Source: Acanthococcus lagerstroemiae
Taxonomy: Eukaryota; Arthropoda; Insecta; Hemiptera; Eriococcidae
Length of the DNA stretch: 64,000 bases
Reading direction: 5' to 3'
NCBI GenBank assembly: GCA_031841125.1
Contig: CM063106.1
Location: 16,740,001-16,804,000 of the forward strand
The position numbers were made by a program, and so were the translations under genes. Of the stretch, positions 22,618 through 34,191 are shown one piece after another; the stretch's first letter is position 1; each line of letters opens with the position of its first letter. The notes beneath the pieces were generated by a model. It saw nothing but the letters and a program-made list of their open reading frames with translations, made no database searches and had not been told where the DNA came from.

Positions 22618-25588
22618 AATAACTCACTGACCTGTTTTCAAGCCCCTCCTCTCCCCAATGGCCTCAATTTTCCCTTTAGAGTAACACTAACGTCTAAACT
22701 AAATTCAATGGCCTTTCGAAGGAATGATATCCACAGATTTTAGTTACTGAGATTTTCAACTCACGGTCCTCTTCCTTCTAATTCTCAATTTGGAATTGAA
22801 TCAAAATAGACAATGAATTCTACGACTTTATAAGCCCAACATTTGATGCCCGGTACCTTAATACATACATAAATTGTATGATTAAGGGCTACATAGAAAC
22901 AATTGATCACAAAACTACAACAATGGGAGGGAGATGCAGGCAAAAATTTCCTAAGATGAAATTTTATACAGGGAAGTGGAACAAAGGAAGACTGATCTTT
23001 TCCTGTTTGCAATCCTCGACAAAGTTACTGAAAAATGACTAAAATTCTGCATCCCCCCATATATTAGAAGGCCCATGTTAATACGGGTGATTCTAGCACC
23101 TCTTTCCTCTCATTTATACTATTCTTCCAATTTGATAGAATTTCAGCTGAAATGAACGATTTTTGACTTCCTGAAGAACAGTTCATGTTATGCACACACT
23201 TTCTTTAGAAGGAAGCACTAGAGCTGTACTTACAATTTACAGCATTTTTAGCTTGCTGATACGAGCGCAATATCTAAGTAAGAATTACCCAATATTGTAC
23301 TTAGCATCAAAATCTACCCCTAAACGCTTTTCTGTTTCAATTGACCTATCTCTCTGCGTACTCAGCATCAAATATGTATTTACCCCTAAACTTCTGTTTC
23401 AACTGGCCTATCTCTCTGCTTCTTCCTTTCTTTTTCTTCCCTTTCTCTCGTTCAATCTTCCGATGGCTTCTCTCAACTGCATGTCAACTATGGCCCTTTG
23501 GCCCTTTATATGTAAGCCTAACCCGGGCTTGAGGACTTCGACTGTCCGAATACAGTAGGTATACGCAAGAGCATCCAGAGCTATAAAAATAGTTGACCAA
23601 TTTCAGCCATCTATTATCATTCCCCCTAGTCCGAGCCTCGACAGCCAACCACGACACTACCTTGTACGCATGATTGATGCTCACTTCTTTGTTTCGACAG
23701 CATTAGGTGTGAACACGAAGATCCAAGGCGGGAGCTTTGAACTCAGAGCATACACGACCTGCGTTACTGTGTCCAGTGTCCCATTTCCGGAATTCCAACT
23801 CGTCGCCGAAACCAGCCCGGAATTCATTCATTCGTGTTCATTCACTCGATGTCCATACAACAACCCACGACTGAAACCTACAGCACATCCAGACTGCCGA
23901 GTACTCCTCACGAAATGCGCCGTCACAACTCGCAGACGTCCTCGACGCATTTCGATTCGCGTTACCTTCTCGACGCATCATCGGCCGCAGGTACCGCATG
24001 CACACTCAACTTACCCTGTTATCTTGTCTAAAAACCTCAAAAATAAATCTACTGCGAATGAGCAACTATCGAATACGTTTTATTGGAGCAATAAATATTC
24101 CGGCGTAGATAGGGAAACGGGCATACGTCTTGGGGAAAATAAACAACAGCACTGGGATAATATTTAACAAGGAAACGAGGTGGTTTTTCGGAGAGTTCCT
24201 AGTCGTTATATGATTTTAATGGCAGTGCGAGTCGGTTCACGGTTCACGTTGGGTGTGAGTCGTATGCGCCGTGAATCAGAAGGGGGCTCACTCGGTTACA
24301 GTTGCGCGGGGCGCCGGAGAATGTCGAGTGAAAAAGCGAGAGAGCAGCGAAAGAGAGAAAGAAAATGGTAGAAAAAAAAAACAAGACGCGAGTCTTGTCT
24401 CAGACATAGATTAATGAACGTTGATAGGAATCTGTGAATGAATTTAATACAAAGAAAATTCACGCTACACGTACGAGCCGTGAGCGCGTTGTGTTGGTTT
24501 TTATTTCGTGCAGGGCTTCGTAAAATGGCGCTCCCCCAGAGCTACCTACTACATTACGGATGTAGGGTGTTCCCTCCTGTCAATAATCCTCTATAGAGAT
24601 CCTATACAGAACATAACCGATTTAATTTGAACATCCACTGAAGAACAAAGCAAAAGGCGATGCCGAACACGGCTGAAGCTTTGATGCCAATGTATCCAAT
24701 TCAGTTGGCTTTTGGCAAATACAAGACCTTCAAAGAGAGCTGCAAATCGTCACAAAAGACCAACAGTTTCTCAACTACAGCCGCATACAGTGCCTGCTGA
24801 AGGTACACCACTCATAATCATCGTTAACACGAAACTAGACTCTGTAAACTTTGTATAAGTATGCTCAGCCACCATGTTTATCATTTCATTCCCCTGCAAC
24901 CTCGATCGTCGCTCGCGACGCGTTTGCTTGTTATCGGAAAAAGTAAGGATCAAAATGGCGGATGAGTATGCCCGTATGAAGTTTACAGAGCCTTAACAAA
25001 ACTACCGGTCTATTTTTAGCTCGTTTACATTCCACCAGAAGGAGATGACTTTGCTCGGATTTGTAAATAGCTTTCGGTATTTGCCGCCATTTATTCTGAT
25101 TTGCGCAGGAATTTGAAGTTTCTTTTCAGAACAATTCAATACAGTCAACGGTTCATATCAGTGTGCAGTTGTATGTTCTCGAGAAATTATCTGTGAACAT
25201 CCGATAGTCTGTTCCAAATATAAGTAGAACTTTTGCAATCTTGTGCAGTGTGAATTTCGTTCTCCTTCCTCCCCTGACTACCAAAACGTCTACCCGATCT
25301 ACAAGGATTGACACAATTTTGACCTGCGTTAATTTTGCGAATTTTGACACGGTATTTTGACATTTTGACAATCATTCAACCAATCAGAGCACTCTGACGC
25401 ATTTTTGACTTTTTGACACATTTTTGACCGATGAATTCTACTATGCAAGTGGGCGGAGCCTATGTGATTGTCAAGGACCAACACTATTTTGACTCAAAAA
25501 AAGTCTCAAGAGTGTCTTTTGACGCTGATTTTGCAGATTGGGACAGAATTCTTATCAAAGTTATACTCTTAGTTGGAACAGACTTGAA
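22618..25588. other. no confirmed gene; GC-richer block at 23.65-24.5 kb
   Basis: The block 23.65-24.5 kb is richer in CpG and GC than its surroundings and has a 165-codon open frame on plus (23670-24167) that matches nothing I recognise and lacks domain features. It could be a non-coding transcript, promoter or CpG-rich element. The 25549-25588 segment (atcaaagttatactcttagttggaac) recurs at ~25869-25908. Confidence 0.35.
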
Positions 25589-25763
25589 CAGGGCCGCCGA
25601 GAAGGGGGGAACTTTTCCCGCCGGGCCCGGGTTTTTTGAGGGGGCCCGCAGAGTCAGAAGTTATAATTATCAAATAGACAATATGACTTTTTACAAGCAA
25701 AATGTAATTTCAGTTTAGGCCCGCAGATTTTCCCCCGGCCCGGTTTGGCTCTTGACGGCCCTG
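25589..25763. mobile_element. hAT-type MITE family 7, complete
   Basis: Ends CAGGGCCGCCGAGA (25589 on) and TCTTGACGGCCCTG (ending 25763), inverted repeats with two mismatches, flanked by a perfect 8-bp duplication GACTTGAA (25581-25588, 25764-25771). It sits in one unit of a local direct repeat. Confidence 0.9.
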
Positions 25764-25985
25764 GACTTGAATAGCATATTCATGATCTTCAAGCTTGACT
25801 TCTTCCCTGCCACGAGGCCAATTCGATACTTGTTGATTTTACAGACTCTGAAATGTCTGCTGAGTTCTCATCAAAGTTATACTCTTAGTTGGAACAGACT
25901 TGAAGAGCATACTTATATTCATAATCTTCAAGCTTGTCTTCTTCCCTGTCACGAGGCCAGATACTCGTTGATTTGCCTCAATTTT
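25764..25985. repeat. local direct repeat of ~130-150 bp
   Basis: The block acttgaatagcatattcatgatcttcaagcttgacttcttccctgccacgaggcc (25765 on) recurs from about 25903 (acttgaagagcatactta.., cttcaagcttgtcttcttccctgtcacgaggcc). The next unit is preceded by the atcaaagttatactcttag segment also found at 25549-25588, before the MITE. Confidence 0.65.
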
Positions 25986-26096
25986 CAATCAGTTGTACAG
26001 TATTTGAACATGGTAAAGATGTGCCAAATATATGGCCACCAAAAGGTCCTCTGGCCCACTTTTGAAGTAATCAAAGATAGAACACTGAGTCTGTAG

Positions 26097-26220
26097 AAAA
26101 GTAATGGACGAGGGAACACTGTTCTATTACAAGGTATTCTCTTCTTTTACATGATTGTTGAAAAGTAATGGATGAGGGAATACTGTTCTGTTACATATTC
26201 TTTTCTTTTATATGATTCAG
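26097..26220. repeat. ~62-bp tandem duplication
   Basis: gaaaagtaatgga(c/t)gaggga..actgttct(a/g)ttaca .. tcttttacatgatt occurs twice head to tail, from ~26097 and ~26159. Confidence 0.75.
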
Positions 26221-28380
26221 ATGTAGATGGTTGTCAAAACGGCCATATTTGAATCTGTAGCCACATACTTATTTCACATCTGCTCTACATCTCCTTCTGT
26301 ACCAAACATTATTCCAGACATGATTATCACGTACACAATTCCCAGTACATATGATCTCATCACAGTCCGATAACTATTACTGACACTATATGGCTTTCTG
26401 ACACCGGACAGGTGCACATTCAGTTTGATTCTGTGAAACAGAATTTACAGTAGCACTTTTTTACGAGCGAATTAATTTTCGTTTCTCCATCTTTCTTCCG
26501 ATAAGCTCTATCATTCGCATCTGTAGGCTCAGCACGATCGATCGAAATCGAACGATAAAGAGTCTCGACCATATACATAGGTAGTCTTCTTGAACCCACG
26601 GCTGTATAATTTGTCAACGTTCGAGGTCGCCACATTGGGAACCAATTAATTTTATTATACCTGTACGTGTTCGTATAAAACAGTTGAAATAGTCTACCTG
26701 CATATTGATTTAAGTAATCGAAAGAGACCAAGTCACGATCATTATACAGATTAATCGTGGATAAGTATTCGAGTCTCCATTTCATTCATGGTTCAGCTGA
26801 TGACGAGTTTCTTACTTTTTTTTTTTCTTCTTTCTTTCTGTTTGAGGTGGGAGAGTTATTTTAAACGGGAAATCATTTGCTGTCTTGACGCTAAATGTTT
26901 TAAATTTAATCGATAAATATTTTTTCCTCAGATTAATTGCAAGCAGATGCGATAACTCAACGGGTTCCTTTTTCCAGTTCTGGGCCAGCGACGCTCCGGG
27001 TTGTCGAATTTTATTCGTTCGATTCTATGGCGGGAATTTTCAAACCGATTAGTCGAATATGATGTTCGAGAGATCGAACATCCCGTAAATAATTAATGAA
27101 CGCGATCTTGCGGCAACTAGAATGACTAAAGAAGATGTCGAAATGAAAGAATGACGGACAACGAGACTCGATGAACTTGTGAACATCTCAGAGAATTCGG
27201 AATTTGTAACTTGACATGTTTTGGGTAAAAAGGAAGGTACGGATGGGGTGCAGCAGGTTCGATGGTCAAACCGGGGTCAAATTTTTGTTTACTTATTACT
27301 GCGGACAGTTGATCGTAATTTTACGAGAAACGAAACTCACAATATTCATATAATGATCTACATTTACGTGGCTCATAACACAGTAGTGTAAATACAGAGT
27401 TTCCAGGGTAGGTTAAAATTTTGTAAGTAAAAGAGTTGCATATCTATGTTAAATTTTTCCTATGTTCCGATTTGACAAGTTAAAAAAAAGTCTCGGGTCT
27501 CAAGTGACAGCTCATATACTTTAAAATTTTACTTGTCCCCCAGACTTGGAGGAGAGGAATATCCATAGTCTCTGACTCTAGCCACGGACTGACCTGATTG
27601 TGGTTTGAACGAGTATGTGGGGATGGGCACTAGGGTATGGGGATGGGGGCAGATAGCGAGCTTTATCCCGTTCGTTTCTCATTTTTAGTTTTTTTTTTGT
27701 TTTTGTTCATTTTTTTTGTTTTTGTTACATTTCATTTTTTGTTTTGCTTAGATACGAGTTTATCATGTAACTTTTTTAAATTTTTTTCTTTTTTTTTCCC
27801 TTTTTGTTTTCAAATTCTGTCAAGTTAAAGCCCCCAGTCGTAATTGGCCATTTCGGCTGTGACCGGAGGGCTTCAAATAAATATTAATTATTATTATTAT
27901 TATGTTCCTTATCTACATGACTGTCTCATAAACACTCTGCACAGTCCTAAATTCAGTTTACGAGGGCCACCAGAATTTTTTCTCTGATGAGCAAGACACT
28001 TTCAGGAGGAGGAGACAGACCTTTCTCCAGAAGAAAAACCGTAACTGTTCTGGTAAGATTGTCCATTTTCTAAAAAACGGTAGGTAGAGAAAAAGGCCCC
28101 GTTTCCACTCATGGCGATTCCCATGATTCGGTCATGTTAGGAGCAACGAAGTCTATCCGATATAGGACATACAGGTAACTCAAAAAAATTTCTCAAATTT
28201 ACTTGAATTTATTTTTTAAATAGCAGTCATGGGTGCAACCATAAGAACATCTTTCTAAATGATTCTGTAATCAAGCAGTCTCTACTGACCCAGTTTTTCT
28301 GAAATTCGAACTTTCAAAATTCTCAAAATTAAACAATGATTTTGAAAATGTATTTTTCAACAGCTCTACTGCGAGCTAAA
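26221..28380. other. no gene recognised; simple repeats
   Basis: A 121-codon open frame on minus (26420-26785) is Tyr-rich and unrecognised. A T-rich tract (27.68-27.80 kb) and a TTA microsatellite (27885-27903) lie nearby. The 26.9-27.15 kb part is unique-looking. Confidence 0.4.
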
Positions 28381-28420
28381 GATTTCCGAGGTAGGGATTC
28401 TGTGCAGGATCGACGTTAGA

Positions 28421-28695
28421 TGTGGTGCACTGTACAAAATGCACCACAGGACCAATTCCATGTGGGGCATTGCACTTTGCACCACACGACCCTTCAACTC
28501 AAAATTACAGTTAATATACATATTATGATATCAGTATGGTATCAATAACAGAGAACTAAAGGTGTCGCCGTTCATTACTAAGCCCCCCCCCCCCCAAAAA
28601 AAAATATATATATATATAAAAAATATAGCCATTTGAGACAACTGACTGACGAAAAAAATGTTGACTTTGCACCACACAGGGAAAAGGTGTGGTGC
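28421..28695. repeat. cluster of TGTGGTGCA/TGCACCACA inverted motifs
   Basis: TGTGGTGCA (28421-28429) pairs with TGCACCACA (28440-28448). GCACCACAC (28669-28677) pairs with GTGTGGTGC (28687-28695). A further tttgcaccacac lies near 28476-28487. A 13-C run and (AT)n tract sit between (28583-28618). This is probably a degraded transposon with hairpin ends. Confidence 0.5.
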
Positions 28696-28719
28696 CGGCC
28701 CTGTCCCTGGGTGCAGCTG

Positions 28720-30276
28720 CAAAATGACATTTCTAAACACACACCAAGCCAAACTCTTAATTATAGTTTTACTTAATCCGGTTTGTTCTTGAAGTTGTCC
28801 ACAATTCCAGTCGTTTCCTTGGATCGATTTCGAGTAACGCGGTTAGTACATATCCATATTACTCAATACCCATCCACCGAGAGAAGGTCGAGTTCGTACT
28901 TACTGTAACTCGTCGAATAGGTATGCCCGGTGTGTAGTCTATATAGCCTTATCTTGCTTTAAAATGGTGCACTCTAAACCGCAGCTGTAAATGCTCCATT
29001 CATAGGTTCCGAATTAATGCTGAAAGCAAATTTATAATTAGTTTCATCGCAATTAGACGTCGCGTGCACTTCAATACAAGTATTATAATACAGTTAATTA
29101 AAATTACATTAGGTTTTAAAATGCCCTTCGCTTCTTTTATAAGCTCAAATCCGAAAATTTCGTTGTCACGCTCAGCCTATTGCCGCACTCAGCAAACGGG
29201 TCAAGATTTTTGGGAGCGCTAACTTCCTACCATAAAATTACCTTTATTTATCGCTCTTTCCTCGAGTACATCAACTATCGAGTATCGATTCAATTTTCCA
29301 TTTAATAAAAAAATAAATAAAAAAGGTTGTAACCGACGATGTGACCGTGCAACTGAACAAGTACGAATAAAAACCTGTATATAACTATCGCTCGATGGTC
29401 TATCGAGTTAATTATTTAAATTCGAATATGGAATTAATGTTTTAAAGGGTGTCCGGTATAAGGTGTATACTTATAGGTAATATACATTATACAGTATAGG
29501 TACGACTTTCTATATTGGGTAGGCATGAAAAAGCATTCCAAAATTAACGCGCTCCATCGAGCGTGGGAAATTAAAATCTGGGGGCAAACTTTTAAATAAA
29601 TAAGCCAGAGGAGGATGTAAAAAGACGACGGAAAAAGAAATAAAGTGTCGAGCGAACTTGGAGCGTTACAAATGCAGCCTGTTTTATATTATTTTAGATA
29701 CAGTACAGTGTTATCTCTGCTTTTGTGTTTCTCAGAAATGGATCGAGCTTTTGTGGGGTGAACACACTGGCTGTATTTTCGTTAGTGTCTCCTGTTCGCG
29801 CTGGAAGGAACTGTCTGTATTTTTAACATTCGCAAAATTCACAATTCACTCTCTCGTACATGAAAATATATCGAGGATCACGTATTCGAGGCCATGATGA
29901 TTTACTTTGAGGCGCGAATAAGATCTGTTGGATGGAACAGAATGAAAGTGAAAAAGAGGGTTACAGACTGATCGTAAGTTCATTCCTCCGCTTATCTTTT
30001 TCGGATGTCCATGAAATGGCTCATGCAGCCCCGTAGTGTGAACATTTTTCGAAGATGAGGCGAGGCAACAATTTCTACGCCTACATTTTCGTCAACAAAC
30101 AGGGAACGAAATACTTTACTTCGATTTTGGCGCCCGAATCCGGAAAATAAAATCTTCAAAGCGGCAAATTGTCAACTCGGGGTGGGGGGACACAATGTCC
30201 TAATTTGCCTCCCATGCTTCGGATCTGGTCTCATACTCTTAACACATCTGTAGATCAAGGCGTAGATAAGGCTGCA
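28720..30276. other. no gene recognised; unique-looking AT-rich DNA
   Basis: No open frame of note. TAATTA-type motifs cluster at ~29030-29110, and a Su(H)-type octamer CGTGGGAA lies at 29562-29569. Regulatory use is speculative. Confidence 0.3.
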
Positions 30277-30574
30277 CAGGGATGCACCGAAGAATTTTTC
30301 ATGGGGGGGGGGTGAAAATTGTGAAGTCCCAACTGACTCAACTCAGAATTCCTAAGTACCAAAGCAAAAAAAAACAAAAAAAAAAAAAAAAACGTTTAAT
30401 TTGTTGGATTTTTTCAACGGATTCAACTCAAAATTCCCAATTATCAAAGCAAAAGAAGAAAAACCTTTTGACTTGTTGGAATTTTCCCAACTCGCCAGAC
30501 TAAAATGGTAAATTTGCCGAGTAAAAAATTCCTACGGAGGGAGTTTCCCCCTGCCCCCTATCGGTACGTCCCTG
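30277..30574 (+). mobile_element. hAT-type MITE family 1, complete
   Basis: Ends CAGGGATGCACC (30277 on) and GGTACGTCCCTG (ending 30574), flanked by aggctgca (30269-30276) and agtctgca (30575-30582), 7 of 8 matching. The interior is as in the 7279 copy: G-run, A-runs, repeated ccttttgac/ttggatttt..caac blocks. Confidence 0.9.
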
Positions 30575-31311
30575 AGTCTGCAGGATATTTATTTCCACTT
30601 TGTTGATAGCAAAGCCATATTAGGAAAGATAATTTATTGAGGGAGCGAGAATTAAAAATTTTTCAACTGTAGACGTAACAAAAATTTTGAACTCTTAAAC
30701 AGCTTGGCCAATCGAACTCTTGAAATTGCCATCAGCCAACTCTGAAAGATGATGGAGTCGCCCCTTATATCCCCCATGGCTACGATCCTGGTTTATACTC
30801 TCGAAAGCAAGTTATAGGTATGAATCCCCAGCCCAGCTAAAGTTCTCCGATCTCAGCTATTCTAAAAATGAACAATATGAAAGCATCTTATGATTTGCAT
30901 ACACGTGATATTGAAACACGGGGACCGCTCGTTTGTTACATGAACGTATTCTTTGTACTCGAAATTCTCCTCAATAATCAATAATAGAATTCCTTGAAAT
31001 TTAGAAGGTTGCGCAATTCTCGAAAGTGGAAATATCAAGAGTAGCACGGTACATTTAACAGAATAAATTGAACGAGTTCCTCATTTCAATTATCAAAAGA
31101 AAATATAGGGTAATCTGTTAGAACTTATCACAGGTTATCCAAGAGACCTCAAGTCCGGTAAGAAATTAGGATGATAAGGAGCAAATCAATTAGTTTTACA
31201 AAAGATACAAATTTTTCGAGATAACGCGATTGATTGCATTTCCCTTTAAGATGTTGACCGCATATCACTATAATTAGATATTGGCTACGTTACGGTTTTG
31301 GTATATCTATA
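30575..31311. other. no gene or repeat recognised
   Basis: AT-rich, short open frames only. Confidence 0.5.
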
Positions 31312-31533
31312 CCCGATGCGCAAAATCCCACCAGTTACCCGGGTAACTAAAGGGGAACAAGGATAATCTGAGGGAACCGAGGGTAACAAATGGGTAACTT
31401 TTCACCGTGGGTAACTAGAGGGTAACTAATTCCGTGGTATCCCGCCAGTTACCCGGGTAACTATAAAGGGGAAAACAAGGGTAATCTGAGGGTAACAAAT
31501 GGGTAACTTGAGAGTAACTGATTGCGCATCGGG
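31312..31533. mobile_element. GGGTAAC-rich MITE, reference copy (TA-flanked)
   Basis: Terminal inverted repeats CCCGATGCGCAA (31312-31323) and TTGCGCATCGGG (31522-31533), flanked by TA on both sides (31310-31311, 31534-31535), as for Tc1/mariner-type targets. The interior is two tandem units beginning ccagttacccgggtaact with many gggtaac repeats. No coding capacity. Confidence 0.85.
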
Positions 31534-31535
31534 TA

Positions 31536-32190
31536 GTGATTCCATTCTTTGTGGATTTTCTCACCTGAAAGATTAAATACCAGTTCGACAATGAAAGTTC
31601 CATACGTATTATTCATACTTTATAAATTGTTGTCATGCTTGGACTTGAACTCCACCATGTAATTCATGCATCTGCCAACCTACCATTTAGCTGATTATAT
31701 ATTTGAAATGCAGCATTCTAGCACCTCAGCCTATTGTCAGATGTCTTGATGCAGTGGGGTTGTAAACTGAGCTTTCTGATTCATTACCTCGTTAGATTTG
31801 AAACGACCTCGTAGCTTTTACATTTATACCTGCCTGCTGCCATGCATATTTATTCATATCACGTTACTGCTGCACGATCACTACCACTTAGTTTCCTTTT
31901 CCACAGTACTCATATTTACCAACAATCTACTCAACTCCAAATCTCTTAGAGCTTTCTGTGAACTGCAGTTTACCGATCAAAAACAAACTCAAAAGTGGTT
32001 CCTGAATCAGTTTTGCAGATTTGGGTGTTTACCGAGTTTTGCGAGAGAGAGAGAAAAGGGTCTCAAGTCTGGACCGGAGCGAAGACATACAGAGTCAAAA
32101 GAAACGAGACAGAGTAGAGAAAGTGCGTGCAGTGATCGATTAATAGTATACGTATACACAAATCTCACCGAGAGTGTTAAAACATAAAAT
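31536..32190. other. no gene recognised
   Basis: A 129-codon open frame on plus (31798-32187) has a hydrophobic start but no recognisable domain; it is probably chance. Nothing else was seen. Confidence 0.4.
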
Positions 32191-32965
32191 TATAATTGAC
32201 TGTCACTAAACTGTAACTCAACTAATGTTCTGCCTGGCCGATCAAAGGGGAGAAAAGGTGAATGAGTCATGAGAATAAGAACTCTAACTGACCGCCACTA
32301 AACAGTAACTCAACTCTGTGGCATAGCGGTAAGAACTCGGCTTCATAACCTGAAGGCACCTGGTTCGATTCGCAACGCCGGTATCGTTATCAGTAAGGCA
32401 AGAAGAACTCGTCACACATTCTAACACCGCATTCTGATAACGTACACACAGTCACAACCACTTACAGCAGAGGCTTCCGAGAAGTGAGTAATCGGTCGCC
32501 AGTATCTAGAAGCTGTAAATGGGTAAGGCGCTACCTGCCGGTGCTCGTTGAACTCACCGTCATAAAACCACGGGGCTAGTGATACGGGTATTCGACAGGA
32601 AGATAGCGCAGTCGACCCAGGCTGATTTCCGGCAAGAAGAGAAGAGGGCTAAGGCAGCCCTAAAAAGCTCCCCGACGTCTCTGAAGTAATGCTCGAAAGG
32701 GAGGATTTCAGGGCTCGGGTTGAAAGCGAATTCGAAGAAGAGGAATGTCCTGTCTGACCGATCGCAGGAGAAAAAGAGGCGAGCGAGTCATAGAATAATA
32801 AAACTGTAACTGACTGTCACTACTGTAAACGTAACTAAACTCAACTGATATCCTGCCTGACCAATTACCGGAGAAAAAGGAGAGCTAGTCATGAGAATAA
32901 TAACTGTAACTGTAACTAAACTGTGACTCAATTGATGTCCTGCCTGGCCATCGAAGTAACATGAG
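32191..32965. repeat. ~87-103-bp minisatellite, units split by a SINE
   Basis: Units begin atgttctgcctggcc (32224), atgtcctgtctgacc (32744), atatcctgcctgacc (32848) and atgtcctgcctggcc (32935). Each continues with ..ggagaaaaa..gag..gtcat..gaataa..aactgtaact..actcaact. A SINE lies between the first and second units. Confidence 0.75.
32317..32740 (+). mobile_element. tRNA-derived SINE, family S2 (same 3' segment as S1)
   Basis: Box A TGGCATAGCGG (32319-32329) and box B GGTTCGATTCG (32362-32372) give a tRNA-like head different from S1. A ~250-bp body follows, then the segment ccccgacgtctctgaagtaa .. gggctcgggttg (32668-32722), shared with S1. The head replaced or was fused to a common 3' module. 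It interrupts a minisatellite. Confidence 0.7.
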
Positions 32966-33309
32966 AATCAGAAGAAGAAAAAGAACGTAGTTTTGAAAAG
33001 ATTACACACTGGCTGTACAGGAATGGAGGAAACAAAAGATGTTTCTAAGACGCTCGCATTGCGCTACGCAAGAAGTAGCCAGGCAGGATGTTAGTATGCA
33101 ACATATACGAGTATATACAACAGAAACTATGTACAAAAAAGATCGGCACGGTGGAGAGCATCGCACTGGAATCGCTTTTTCGGCTTTTCCAGGGGCATTG
33201 AAAAAGGTGCTCATTCAACAAGACTGTAACTACGCGAAATGGCTAGGAAGGTGGTACTGGCATTATCTCTCGGGTAATTTATAGTTTGCCCTTTAGCAAA
33301 AAATGGAAT
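32966..33309. other. no feature recognised
   Basis: Short overlapping open frames on both strands, none recognisable. Confidence 0.4.
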
Positions 33310-34191
33310 TTTATTGATATATCCGCTGTCAACTCTAATTTCATTTTCCTCCCTGGATACAAGAAGCCAATTATACCCAACTCTTCAAAACATTGCGGTC
33401 ATTTGTGTGTTCACTGACGGATTAATTCCGCCCGATCCACATACTTTGACTAATATGTTAGATATCAATCACAAAATAGGCCACAAATAAGATCAAAATG
33501 TTTAGACAATCACGAGGTTTTAGTCAGAAATGTTCATGAAACTTAAACGAGACGTCACGACCATTATCATACTTATGGCTTTACTACCATATTTCGCTCA
33601 CGAGCTATAAGTACTTTTTCAACTAGAATAGACTAAGGGAAACCAAATTTACAAAAATGAACACAGAATATTCCGTGACAATACCACACTACCAAAAGCC
33701 GGAATCCATTAATTTACTGAGTATCGTCCATCAAATTTCAGTTATTCAACGCAGAAAGTACCCAAGAGTCATTTCACTGCTAGGTAGTCAGTCCATTTCA
33801 CCAAAATCCATCCTCAAGTATTAAACCCGCCTTCTTTGCCCTATTTACCCGAGATTTAACCCTCCACGCCACCTTCAGCCATTATCTCGGACAGGTTAAA
33901 TTTACCTTCTGGAATGACCTCACCTCCGAGAAACATCCGCACACAAACCCGTCTGGAAACTGAGGCGTTAGAAATGTGCCAGGCACCGATTCCGGTACGG
34001 GGCAAAAATACGCTTGATTTGCATCGGCCCCAATCGCGCCAATCGAGCACCCGAGTATTTTTCCTACTTAAAAGGAGTCAGCCCCGAAACAAAATCAGAA
34101 TGCTTTTAGGCCACTGCCATCTAGCATCTAGCCTCCGAATTTCCAGGCGGGAAATTAAACTAACTAAAAAAAAAAATTCTTAGCTTTTTTC
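33310..34191 (-). other. probable mirr 3' UTR with candidate polyadenylation signal
   Basis: The stop codon of the mirr C-terminal exon is at 34192-34194. On the minus strand the first canonical AATAAA I noticed downstream is at 33310-33315 (TTTATT on plus), about 0.88 kb after the stop. No open reading frame of note or repeat was recognised between them. The UTR end is inferred from the hexamer only. Confidence 0.35.

Noticed and set aside
26420..26785. 121-codon Tyr-rich open frame on minus
   Set aside because: No recognisable motif; amino-acid composition follows the local AT-rich bases.
31798..32187. 129-codon open frame on plus with hydrophobic N-terminus
   Set aside because: Might suggest a membrane segment, but the rest is low-complexity and unmatched; probably chance.
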